Of a stretch of 41,530 nt of DNA, positions 21,551 to 29,124 are shown one piece after another. The translations under genes and the position numbers were made by a program. The notes under the pieces are model-generated. The model saw only the letters and a list, made by a program, of their open reading frames with translations. It did not search any database and was not told the DNA's origin. The stretch comes from Tannerellaceae bacterium. GTDB taxonomy: Bacteria > Bacteroidota > Bacteroidia > Bacteroidales > Tannerellaceae. Positions within the stretch are counted from its first letter, which is position 1. Every line of letters starts with the position of its first letter. Where the stretch lies: contig JAJQAZ010000064.1 of assembly GCA_021203545.1 (NCBI GenBank), positions 1 to 41,530 on the forward strand, read 5' to 3'.

Positions 21551-21885
21551 TTAAAACTTGCCAGTTCTTTTTTCCGTATTATAAAACCCTACTCCGGAAG
21601 CATGTATAAGATAAGGAAGAGTATCATTATTAATACAAAGAAAACCTTCTATAACGTACTTACAATTATTAGTTTCTACAACATCAATAAATTGCTCTTC
21701 AGTAATTTTTCTCCGTTTTTAAAAAAGTCATGAACCTTTTCCTGTGAAACTGTAAACGGGCTGGTATCTCCGGCAAGACTTAAACATTCTACTGTTACAA
21801 TAAACATAGAGTCTGTTGACTGCGCTGTTGTATCACAACGTATACACAAATTAAATAACAGGAATATAAATATTTTTAGTTTCAT
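21551..21885 (-). pseudogene. hypothetical secreted protein, one frameshift
   Basis: From the ATG at 21885 the protein begins with a hydrophobic signal (LKIFIFLLFNLCIRC, then DTTAQS). It reads through VHDFFKNGEK and then needs one added base at the A5 run (T5 on the + strand, 21706-21710) to continue as ITEEQFIDVVETNNCKYVIE and end near 21551. Repaired, it is about 111 residues. Unrepaired, it stops at 69 residues after KLLKSNLLML. I do not recognise the family. It leads the two-gene unit with the acidic protein downstream. Confidence 0.5.
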
Positions 21886-22052
21886 AAGCTAAATGTTTTT
21901 TATAACCTACTCCTCATTCAAATAAAATTGATTCTTATCATAGGAATAACTAAGCACTCAACGCCCAAACCTCACGCAAAGAAGCATCAACATCTTTAGG
22001 TGTATTTTCTTTATAAAGATACACCTTCATGTAAAAAAATCTTCCATTTCCA

Positions 22053-22082
22053 TTTGTTAATATCATTTAATTACTATATTTG
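22053..22082 (+). promoter_or_regulatory. Bacteroidetes promoter (-33 TTTG, -7 TATATTTG) of the RtcB operon
   Basis: TTTG at 22053-22056 and TATATTTG at 22075-22082 are 18 bp apart, close to the 19-21 bp usual for the Bacteroidetes primary sigma factor. Transcription should start near 22090. That leaves a leader of about 360 nt before RtcB, much longer than normal, holding the tRNA-like segment and the tandem repeat. Confidence 0.7.
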
Positions 22083-22164
22083 CACCCGGAAATATCATTA
22101 TAAACCCTGAAAACGAAGAGAAAGGGTATAATTATGTTAGAGAAAAAATAAACATACAGAAGCA

Positions 22165-22277
22165 GGAACTAAGTTGGCTCATCGGGATGAAGAGCCTTTA
22201 CAACCGTTTTATAAATTACGACTTACCACAAAATAATCACGGCTGCACAAGTAGGTAGAAGTTGATTAGTTCCACCA
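22165..22277 (+). ncRNA. tRNA-like RNA element in the RtcB leader
   Basis: GGAACTA (22165-22171) pairs perfectly with TAGTTCC (22267-22273), and the next four bases are ACCA, exactly like a 7-bp acceptor stem with discriminator and CCA. Four bases later a 5-bp hairpin GGCTC/GAGCC carries the loop ATCGGGATGAA, resembling a D arm with its GG pair. A second stem is ACTTAC/GTAGGT (22221-22226 with 22251-22256, one G-U). The canonical T arm (GTTCGAAT) is missing and the span is 113 nt, so this is not a normal tRNA. It may be a tRNA mimic bound, cut or sealed by the RtcB/PrfH products, comparable in idea to the Y-RNA-like RNAs near some rtcB genes. Function is inference; a chance fold is possible. 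Confidence 0.5.
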
Positions 22278-22358
22278 ATTATATTTATTTCATTAAAATG
22301 CTACTTTGTTATTTAGCACAGATGGTTCGTTATGGGTATGCGAAATAGTGATCTACTT

Positions 22359-22451
22359 AACTCCTAATGAGTGAAACGAATGATAACTACTAAGTGAGCA
22401 AAGCGAACGACAACTTCTAAGGAACAAAGTGACTAATAACTACTTATCATA
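22359..22451 (+). repeat. degenerate 26-27-bp tandem repeat ending at the RtcB start codon
   Basis: Units begin AACTCCTAATGAGTGAAACG (22359), AACTACTAAGTGAGCAAAGC (22385), AACTTCTAAGGAACAAAGTG (22412) and AACTACTTATCAT (22438, truncated by the ATG at 22452). Spacings are 26, 27 and 26 bp. The shared core is AACTnCTAA...GnnAAnCGAAnGA. It lies in the 5' leader, so it could act in RNA form or be a DNA repeat used by a regulator. Confidence 0.75.
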
Positions 22452-23849
22452 ATGGGAATACATCCAAAAGAATTGAGTAAACTGGGATATACCAACAACA
22501 TAGCGCGTAGTCTGGCAATACAGATAATCAACAAACATTGCAAGCATACGCCCAAAAACGAACTATTCAATCTGTTAAGCGATTTACAGGCATATCCCGA
22601 AAAATATAAAGAAAGCGAAATATGGGCTAAACTGGCCGGACACTTCTCGCCTACCGTAGAAGAAAAGATCTACACCACCTACGAATTACGGGAAGAACCT
22701 TTGTCGTTTAAAACCTACGGGAATAAATTCATTGAAACACCGGCAAAGCAACAAATGGAACTGGCCATGCGCCTGCCCGTAACAGTAGCCGGAGCACTGA
22801 TGCCCGATGCACACGCAGGTTACGGTCTGCCGATAGGAGGAGTATTGGCTGTAGAAAATGCTGTCATACCCTACGCTGTAGGAGTTGATATCGGCTGCCG
22901 GATGAGTCTGACGATCGTAGATGCAAAAGCAGACTTCCTGAAACGATACGCTCACCAAACGAAAGAGGCCTTAAAAGAATACACCCACTTCGGCATGGAA
23001 GGAGGCTTAACTTTCGAACAGGAACATGGTGTACTTGACGATAATAGGTTTCAACTCACTCCCCTATTAAAAAGCCTGCACGGGAAAGCGATCCGGCAGT
23101 TAGGTAGTTCCGGAGGAGGTAACCATTTCGTAGAGTTTGGCGAGATTGTACTGGCAGAAGGAAACGGGATGAATCTGCCGGCGGGTAATTACACGGCACT
23201 CCTGTCCCACTCCGGTTCGCGGGGAATGGGCGCGGCTATCGCAACCCATTACAGCCGGGTGGCACGGGAAGTATGCAGGCTCCCACGTGAAGCCGGACAT
23301 TTCGCATGGCTCGGCCTTGATACCGGAGCCGGACAGGAATACTGGTTAAGTATGAATCTGGCAGGCGATTACGCACAGGCATGCCACGAACGCATTCACA
23401 TCAACCTGCTGAAAGCACTCGGATTAAAGCCGTTGGCAAATGTGAACAACCATCACAACTTTGCCTGGCGGGAAGAGATCGTACCCGGGAAATATGCTAT
23501 CGTACACCGGAAAGGAGCCACCCCGGCCGGCAAAGGAGTGCCCGGATTCATCCCCGGCAGCATGGCTACTCCCGGGTATCTGGTATGTGGTAAAGGTAAT
23601 CCGGCATCGCTCAATTCCGCTTCGCACGGAGCAGGCCGGGCCATGTCGCGCCAGAAAGCCAAAGAACAGTTCACCCAATCAGCCCTCAAAAAGTTTCTGG
23701 TACAAAATAATGTTCAACTGATAGGGGGAAGTGTCGAAGAGATGCCCCTCGCCTATAAAAACATTGACAAAGTAATGCCGGCACAGAACACACTGGTAGA
23801 GATACAGGGACAATTCATGCCACGCATCGTACGAATGAATAAAGAATAG
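22452..23849 (+). CDS. rtcB: RtcB RNA ligase (PrfH-linked type)
   Basis: RtcB joins RNA ends, sealing a 2',3'-cyclic phosphate or 3'-phosphate to a 5'-OH with GTP and manganese. All key motifs are present in this 465-residue protein: GVDIGCRM (metal-binding Cys149), GSSGGGNHFVEFG (His225 and Asn), LSHSGSRG (His253), NVNNHHNFAW (His334/335), HRKGATPAG, and SHGAGRAMSR with His392, the residue that takes GMP. The first ~65 residues are an N-terminal part longer than in minimal RtcB. A release factor H gene lies downstream; RtcB2-PrfH pairs are known to rescue and reseal ribosomes cut in the decoding centre of 16S rRNA. The start ATG follows the tandem repeat directly. Intact. Confidence 0.95.
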   Translation: MGIHPKELSKLGYTNNIARSLAIQIINKHCKHTPKNELFNLLSDLQAYPEKYKESEIWAKLAGHFSPTVEEKIYTTYELREEPLSFKTYGNKFIETPAKQQMELAMRLPVTVAGALMPDAHAGYGLPIGGVLAVENAVIPYAVGVDIGCRMSLTIVDAKADFLKRYAHQTKEALKEYTHFGMEGGLTFEQEHGVLDDNRFQLTPLLKSLHGKAIRQLGSSGGGNHFVEFGEIVLAEGNGMNLPAGNYTALLSHSGSRGMGAAIATHYSRVAREVCRLPREAGHFAWLGLDTGAGQEYWLSMNLAGDYAQACHERIHINLLKALGLKPLANVNNHHNFAWREEIVPGKYAIVHRKGATPAGKGVPGFIPGSMATPGYLVCGKGNPASLNSASHGAGRAMSRQKAKEQFTQSALKKFLVQNNVQLIGGSVEEMPLAYKNIDKVMPAQNTLVEIQGQFMPRIVRMNKE

Positions 23850-23854
23850 AAACA

Positions 23855-24403
23855 ATGAATATAGTAACACCTATCCTCTTCCATGATTTTAAACACCACC
23901 TGATGAGTGGAGTTGAATGGATACGTACACAACAGCAAGGGAACGGGCAGATGCAAAACCAACTGCTCACCATTGGTTCGGCTCAGCTCGACTATTATAA
24001 AGGCGGATTACACGTATCCCGGATAAAAGAAGAAGTATGGCAATTCCTATCGGCAAACGATCTGGCAGAGAAAGAGAACTATAAAGTTTGGCTCGACACC
24101 AACCGGGGATACCGGGAAATAACTCTTTCCGACAATTCACGGTGGACACTGCGGATGGTAGAAAAAGAGAACTATATCCATATTCACCCATCGCGCCAGT
24201 CACCACATACCTTGCGGATAAAAGCAAACACACTAAAAACAGTGTTATGCACGTTGGCTCTTACAAAAGAATATTGCAGGGATATCGAATTAATTAACAG
24301 ATACAGGAAAGAATACTTAAATTTGTCGCCTATTAAAATAGGTGCAAATCACACAGAGTTAGAAAACACATTCAACCTGTTTCTACAAAAGTTAAAAGAA
24401 TAG
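23855..24403 (+). CDS. unknown protein encoded between RtcB and PrfH
   Basis: A 182-residue protein I do not recognise. It starts 5 bp after the RtcB stop, so the two are translationally linked. It has no signal peptide or membrane helix. The N-terminus is FHDFKHHLMSGVEWIRTQQQ. The middle is beta-like and basic (WRLRMVEK-type strands, HIHPSRQSPHTLRIKA), and the C-terminus is helical (ALTKEYCRDIELINRYRKEY; LENTFNLFLQKLKE). The basic central part would suit an RNA- or ribosome-binding accessory factor, but this is inferred from position. It is intact and conserved-looking in codon use. Confidence 0.75.
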   Translation: MNIVTPILFHDFKHHLMSGVEWIRTQQQGNGQMQNQLLTIGSAQLDYYKGGLHVSRIKEEVWQFLSANDLAEKENYKVWLDTNRGYREITLSDNSRWTLRMVEKENYIHIHPSRQSPHTLRIKANTLKTVLCTLALTKEYCRDIELINRYRKEYLNLSPIKIGANHTELENTFNLFLQKLKE

Positions 24404-24446
24404 ATATGAAACAAAACATATAAAAATAAAATCAGCCGTTCAGCCC

Positions 24447-24555
24447 GTTCGGCGTAGCGTCTTCGCTACGTCGTTGGTAAAAGTGAGGCTCTTGCCTCAC
24501 GTGAGCCAGGAGGCTCATGGATTCTTAGCGACGTAGCGAAGACGCTACGCCGAAC
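24447..24555. repeat. 109-bp nested inverted repeat (GTTCGGCGTAGCG type)
   Basis: The outer arms GTTCGGCGTAGCGTCTTCGC and GCGAAGACGCTACGCCGAAC are perfectly inverted and extend inward by CTACGTCG/CGACGTAG-like pairs. Inside are GTGAGGCTCTTGCCTCAC and TGAGCCAGGAGGCTCA, two further hairpins. A second complete copy is at 32300-32406, with partial ones at 28380-28465 and 9165-9193. No transposase or target duplication is seen; it resembles a REP/MITE-like intergenic element. Here it separates the unknown gene from PrfH within one operon. Confidence 0.85.
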
Positions 24556-24594
24556 AAAGGTACAGAAACAACACCATTTGGGTAAAAAATAAAA

Positions 24595-24623
24595 AATCTG
24601 CGTTAATCTGCGTAATCCGCGTT
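24595..24623 (+). repeat. three 10-bp direct repeats (AATCTGCGTT type)
   Basis: AATCTGCGTT, AATCTGCGTA and ATCCGCGTT follow each other directly, 36 bp before the PrfH start. No function is apparent. Confidence 0.6.
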
Positions 24624-24658
24624 CCCTATACGTAAACGCAAACAACAAAGTAAATAAA

Positions 24659-25279
24659 ATGGACAATAAAATATACATTCAGATTACATCAGGGCGAGGA
24701 CCGGCGGAATGTTGCCGGGTAGTAGCACTGGTACTGGAAGAGATCATAAAACAAGCCAAAAGCCGGAACATCCGGGCCGAAGTAGTGGAACGGGAACCCG
24801 GCACTATCAACCGGACACTATTCTCTGCCCTCCTGATGTTAGCAGGAAACGGCAGCCATGAACTGGCACAGGAATGGGCCGGAACCATCCAATGGATCGC
24901 CCAAAGCCCTTACCGGATTTACCACAAACGGAAAAACTGGTTTGTAGGAGTCAACCTCATCCAGTTGCCTGATAGCTGGCAGATACAGGAGAAAGACTTC
25001 ACCTACCAGACTCTCCGGGCATCCGGTCCCGGCGGGCAACATGTAAATAAAACAGAATCAGCCGTACGTGCCATACACACTCCGTCCGGCCTGACTGTTA
25101 CCGCATCCGACCAACGTTCGCAATTACAAAATAAAAAACTGGCAACCGAACGTCTGACGATCAAACTGGCCGCGTGGGAAATGGAACAAACGATGCAGGC
25201 AAACCAGGAGAACTGGAATAACCACAACAATTTACAACGTGGCAACCCTATAAAAACAATACAAAAACCACTTAATTAA
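24659..25279 (+). CDS. prfH: peptide chain release factor H (PrfH)
   Basis: A 206-residue, codon-recognition-domain-free release factor. The catalytic GGQ lies at residues 125-127 in SGPGGQHVNKTESAVRAIH, followed by QRSQLQNKKLATERL, the class I release factor domain 3 signature. The N-terminal ~100 residues (IYIQITSGRGPAECC) match the PrfH-specific part rather than RF1/RF2 domains 1 and 2. PrfH releases the nascent chain from ribosomes damaged in the decoding centre so that RtcB can reseal the cut 16S rRNA. RtcB is two genes upstream and the AAA/M41 gene starts 8 bp downstream. Start at ATG 24659. Confidence 0.92.
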   Translation: MDNKIYIQITSGRGPAECCRVVALVLEEIIKQAKSRNIRAEVVEREPGTINRTLFSALLMLAGNGSHELAQEWAGTIQWIAQSPYRIYHKRKNWFVGVNLIQLPDSWQIQEKDFTYQTLRASGPGGQHVNKTESAVRAIHTPSGLTVTASDQRSQLQNKKLATERLTIKLAAWEMEQTMQANQENWNNHNNLQRGNPIKTIQKPLN

Positions 25280-25287
25280 AAACCGGT

Positions 25288-27351
25288 ATGGAACAACAAA
25301 CAATAGAAGCATATAAAAAACACTTATTTCAACAAAAAGAACTCCTTAATCAGGCTATCGCACAGTTGAAAAGAGAGTTCGTTGGGATCGATCAGGTAAT
25401 CGACCGCATAGGAGAATCTATTACCTCCTGGCTCTATTTTCCCGAAATGCAGGAACGTCCGGTAATTATCAATCTCTGGGGATTAACCGGTACCGGGAAA
25501 ACATCCGTAGTAAAAAGGCTGGCCGAACTGATTGGTTACGGCAACCATTATTTCCGGTTTGACCTGGGCGAAAGTTCAGGGCGCACTTACGACATCCAGG
25601 ACTCTTTCAAAGATATTTATGAAAATTGTAACGGTGAACCCTTTATTATCGGACTGGATGAATTTCAATTGGCACGCACAATTAACGAAGAACAGGAAGA
25701 GATAGACAAAGCCTCTTCCCGGGCAATCTGGGATTTATTGGATTCAGGAAAATTCGATGTGATTGATTTCAGCTACAATATGGGCTGGTTAGGCCGTTAT
25801 ATCAAAAAGCTGGATAGCGCCCTATTAAAAGGAGTTGAAGCTGAAAAAGGCATCATCACTGCCAATATGGATATTTATAACACCATCATGCAGATAGATG
25901 AGGATGATGACGACGATGACGATGATACCCCGGTATCCAAAGAAAAGAAAAACTGGTTTGTAAACGACACTTCCCTTACTTCCCTCTATTACATCGTGGA
26001 TCATCTGTACCTGTCTACTAACGAACTACGGGAAGAACTGGAAAAATTAGACGGAGATGAAACAGTTGATTTCCTGATTGACCTCTATAAAAAGTCTTTG
26101 AAACCTAAAACGGTGGATTGTACCAAATCATTGATATTTGTAATGGGTAACCTGGACGAAGTGTATTCGATGAATAAAAACTTCAATCCGGATATTAATG
26201 CCGACGAGTTTCACCGCCAGTCCAAAGAGATCACCATTACACATGTAAAAGAATCCCTGCTGGGGCGTTTCCGCAGCGAACAGATCGCCCGGTTGGGAAA
26301 TACGCATATCATCTATCCGGCATTCAACCGGCAAAACTTCCTGGAAATCATCCGGCTTGAATTAGCCAAGATCAGCAAAAAAGTGAAGGATATTTATGGG
26401 TTGCAACTTGTATGTGATGAAAAGATAGAGCAGTTAATCTACGAAGAAGGTGTTTATCCCACACAGGGTACACGCCCCCTCTTTACTACGATCTACCAGA
26501 TTATCAATACCCGCTTAGGTAAAATATTGAATGAGGTATACTTCGAAGGGCACTTTTCGGATACCATCCGGTTGAGTGTTAGCGAAGAGAAAACAAAGAA
26601 AAACTGTATCCCGGTTGAAATATCCTTCCTTAAAGACGGAAAAGAAATACACAGGCTGATCGACCAGCAACTGCTCGAACTGGGCAAATTACGACAGGAG
26701 AAATTCAACGACGAACAGGCGATTGTAGCTGTACATGAAAGCGGCCATGCTATTCTATCGTCCATACTGATGCGCACCATTCCCGATATGGTTCTGTCTG
26801 TTACGGCCGATAGCGAAAGCAACGGCTTCGTACTGGCACGTCCGGAATGGAATTATGTGTCAAAGAAAGAGATCATCAACCGCCTCGCCGTCATGTTAGG
26901 TGGATTCGTGGCAGAACAGATTATCTTCGGAGAAGAAAATGTGACCATCGGTTCTTCGTCAGACCTGCAAAAAGCGACCGGCCTGGCTACACATGTTCTG
27001 TACAACTGCGGAATGGGATATGCCCGTGTTACCTTTGGAAATCAACACATGCTTAGCACACCTTCCGTTATTTTGGACAGAGGAGAAGAGACAATCAATC
27101 AGGAAGCCAAAGCGTTTATTGCCCAGGCAGAGAAACTGGCAATAAAAACACTGGAAGAACAAAAAGTACTTCTCCTGCACATGGCCGATTACCTGAGCGA
27201 TAAACGGTGTGCCGATAAGAAAACAGTAAAAGAGTTCATCCGGAAGTATGCAGTCAATTTCGACATCAACAGCCTGATCGAAGATGAAAAACAAGCCCAA
27301 CAACTCTTCTACCGCAACCAATTAAAAAAGTTGGTAGAAGAGGTGAAATAA
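25288..27351 (+). CDS. AAA+ ATPase fused to an M41-type zinc peptidase
   Basis: A 687-residue soluble protein. The N-terminal ATPase has Walker A GLTGTGKT (65-72), Walker B FIIGLDE (119-125) and a later arginine-rich segment (ESLLGRFRSEQIARLG), resembling ClpX/ClpB-like AAA domains more than FtsH. An acidic run of Asp with one Glu lies near 206-214. The C-terminus is peptidase M41: HESGH (His483, Glu484, His487) and the third zinc ligand in GSSSDLQKATGLA, with the usual CGMGYARVTFG after it. There are no membrane helices, unlike FtsH. It starts 8 bp after PrfH, so it likely belongs to the repair operon, perhaps removing damaged or stalled products. The role is inference. Confidence 0.85.
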   Translation: MEQQTIEAYKKHLFQQKELLNQAIAQLKREFVGIDQVIDRIGESITSWLYFPEMQERPVIINLWGLTGTGKTSVVKRLAELIGYGNHYFRFDLGESSGRTYDIQDSFKDIYENCNGEPFIIGLDEFQLARTINEEQEEIDKASSRAIWDLLDSGKFDVIDFSYNMGWLGRYIKKLDSALLKGVEAEKGIITANMDIYNTIMQIDEDDDDDDDDTPVSKEKKNWFVNDTSLTSLYYIVDHLYLSTNELREELEKLDGDETVDFLIDLYKKSLKPKTVDCTKSLIFVMGNLDEVYSMNKNFNPDINADEFHRQSKEITITHVKESLLGRFRSEQIARLGNTHIIYPAFNRQNFLEIIRLELAKISKKVKDIYGLQLVCDEKIEQLIYEEGVYPTQGTRPLFTTIYQIINTRLGKILNEVYFEGHFSDTIRLSVSEEKTKKNCIPVEISFLKDGKEIHRLIDQQLLELGKLRQEKFNDEQAIVAVHESGHAILSSILMRTIPDMVLSVTADSESNGFVLARPEWNYVSKKEIINRLAVMLGGFVAEQIIFGEENVTIGSSSDLQKATGLATHVLYNCGMGYARVTFGNQHMLSTPSVILDRGEETINQEAKAFIAQAEKLAIKTLEEQKVLLLHMADYLSDKRCADKKTVKEFIRKYAVNFDINSLIEDEKQAQQLFYRNQLKKLVEEVK

Positions 27352-27400
27352 CCTGAATTGATTATATTCGTAACCAAATGATGAAAACGGTTATATTTCT

Positions 27401-28325
27401 ATGAATATGAAACAATTCTCTTTTTTCCGGATTATCCTATTGATAGGATTATTGGTTTGGGGATATATGATTTCTTTTCCTCCTTCTAAGGGAAAAGAAC
27501 AGACAGAGAGCGAGTGTGGATTGAAGGATACAATCCTGCTCGTTGATACGTCAGACCATGTGTATAAAATGGGAACATCTATTACACCAAGAGAGTATGT
27601 TGATACAATTATTACGCCGCATGCAGAGATAAAAATCTATCATGGATGGAATGGCTTAACAGAAGAGTGGGATCCTTATGTACGATATACCAAAAGTACT
27701 CCCGACTTACCTGATAGAAAAAAACATGGTGATAAAACCTGCGGTACACAGACTTTTTTATATGAACGATACGATCTGACTACCCAAACGTGGGTAGGAG
27801 ATTTGAAAATGGAAACAGAAACAATATGGGCGTGGCAGGACGATAGGTATGTGAGGGAACAACAAAATACAACTAAATCTCTGTGGTCAAAAGAATTACA
27901 ACAATGGATAGACACCTTTTATATAAACACCAAATATTGCGGTTATTGGCATGAAGCGGTTTGTAATGGAACAATGTATGAAATAGCTACAACATCGGGC
28001 GAAAAAAACGTTATTTTCATATTATCAGGAAGACCATGGAAAAGTCTACCCAACACATTTCTATATTCTATGGAATACACAAACAAATACCCCGGAATCT
28101 TTTTATAAAGAAGTAAATGAGGTTCATCATGAACGTATGCTATATGTATGGGATTATTTAAATTTGAATAAAGAATGGGTACTTCTTAATGGAAATCAAA
28201 AAGAGGTAAAACGTGTAGATAGCATGCTTAACATTATGACGAGTGAAATGTATATTGATCCCAAAATGGTTCTATTTACAAGATATTTAGAGAATCTGAA
28301 TTATTCCTATGAAAATCTTGAATAG
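27401..28325 (+). pseudogene. hypothetical envelope protein, one frameshift
   Basis: The N-terminus (ATG 27401 or 27407) has one hydrophobic segment, FFRIILLIGLLVWGYMISF, so it is secreted or membrane-anchored. The rest is rich in Trp and Tyr, with repeated short blocks such as TLTEEWDPYVRYTK-like, YERYDLTTQTWVGDLKME and LWSKELQQWIDTFYINTK that suggest a repetitive beta fold. At the C4 run 28090-28093 removal of one C joins TNKYP to ESFYKEVNEVHHERMLYVWD and extends the protein to 28325 (~308 residues). I do not recognise the family. It follows the AAA/M41 gene by 50 bp but has its own TATATTCG -7-like box (27363-27370). Confidence 0.5.
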
Positions 28326-28379
28326 CCGGAGGAGTTGAAAGCTTTTAGTGGTCTTATTGGGTAGAATATATATGCTTTT

Positions 28380-28465
28380 CGTTTAGCGTAGCCGCCTGTT
28401 TTAATTTAGGTACAGATTTAAATCTGCGCCAGCAAAGGCCAGCAGAGAGAGACACTACGCCGAAC
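28380..28465. repeat. partial copy of the GTTCGGCGTAGCG inverted repeat
   Basis: The right end ACACTACGCCGAAC and a left TTAGCGTAGC match the ends of the full copies at 24447 and 32300. The centre is replaced by a ACAGATTTAAATCTGCGCC palindrome like that at 12085 and 8981. So two palindrome families are nested here. Confidence 0.6.
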
Positions 28466-28761
28466 GAAAGTTCTTTTGCGGTTCCGGATCAAGTCCGGGA
28501 ACAAATACATTTTTTTATTTAGATAACTAAAACGGCTTTTTTCTGACAAATTGATCTTTTTTGCGGGTTTTCTGTAACTGGCTGGGGGATTCATACGAAC
28601 CAACCAGCAAACAAGTGCGAATATTAATGCTAAGAACCGTGCGGTTTTATGGGAAGATGTGCACGGATGTTCATCAATAAGTATACGGAAGTGTAAAAAG
28701 ATCCGCACAAAAGCCGGAACAAAAGTGTATGATTAAAGCAAAAGGAAGGGTTGTTTGTGGT

Positions 28762-28824
28762 AAAAGGATGCATTCTTTTATCAAAAAGGGTGCATTCTTT
28801 CACTGAAAAGGGCCAGTGCTTTTC
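28762..28824 (+). repeat. three-unit 21-23-bp tandem repeat
   Basis: AAAAGGATGCATTCTTTTATC, AAAAAGGGTGCATTCTTTC and AAAAGGGCCAGTGCTTTTCC follow each other. Each is an A-run, a GTGCATT-like core and a T-run, so each unit is itself weakly palindromic. Confidence 0.6.
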
Positions 28825-28989
28825 CTAAACCCCTTCTTTTCAATTCCGGAAAACGCTGGTTGCCTCCGGCAGACGAATGTATAAGAACTAACAAAAAGCC
28901 GCCTTTTTCCTGTTTCTGTTAACAGTGTCGCAAAATAGCCGTATACCTTTTGCAAAACCCGGTTTCTTTTTGTAATCAATCAGGGGATA

Positions 28990-29110
28990 GTTCTTACAAT
29001 GTGAAAAAGCTAAACCCCGCGAGAGTGGCGGGGCGGCCACCAATCCTTAAGATGGCCCGGAATAACGGATTCTCGCTGCATTCATTTATCAAATTGTCAT
29101 TCTGACAATT
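28990..29110. repeat. dispersed ~115-bp repeat, copy B
   Basis: It matches copy A at 13326-13440 (GAAAAAGCTAAACCCCG, GAGA, CGGAATAA, GATTC, TTTATCAAATTGTCA). It ends with CAAATTGTCATTCTGACAATTTG, a short palindrome just before the end of the next minus-strand gene. Confidence 0.6.
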
Positions 29111-29124
29111 TGTTATCCGGAACT

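Larger units (their letters stand above)
28326..29124. other. 800-bp gap with repeats and no convincing gene
   Basis: The gap holds a partial GCGTAGCG-type repeat (28380-28465), a three-unit tandem repeat (28762-28824) and dispersed repeat copy B (28990-29110). A 96-codon open frame on the minus strand (28418-28708) is discussed as rejected. Between 28830 and 28990 I see nothing beyond T-rich stretches. Confidence 0.6.

Noticed and set aside
22165-22277. A normal tRNA gene
   Set aside because: The acceptor stem and CCA are present, but the length is 113 nt, no T arm with GTTCGAAT is seen, and the middle does not give a clean anticodon arm.
22359-22451. A CRISPR array
   Set aside because: Units are degenerate, adjacent without spacers, and no cas gene is near. 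The same holds for 28762-28824 and 24595-24623.
24447-24555. An insertion sequence
   Set aside because: It is only 109 bp, with no transposase frame and no visible target duplication. Nowhere in the window is there a transposase or integrase.
25288-27351. Housekeeping FtsH
   Set aside because: The M41 motifs fit, but there are no N-terminal membrane helices and the ATPase part is not FtsH-like.
28418-28708. A 96-codon minus-strand gene
   Set aside because: The frame crosses a palindromic repeat, has no start context or domain, and a composition (many Arg, Ser, Trp) typical of an unselected frame. It may recur in repeats but I do not call it a gene.
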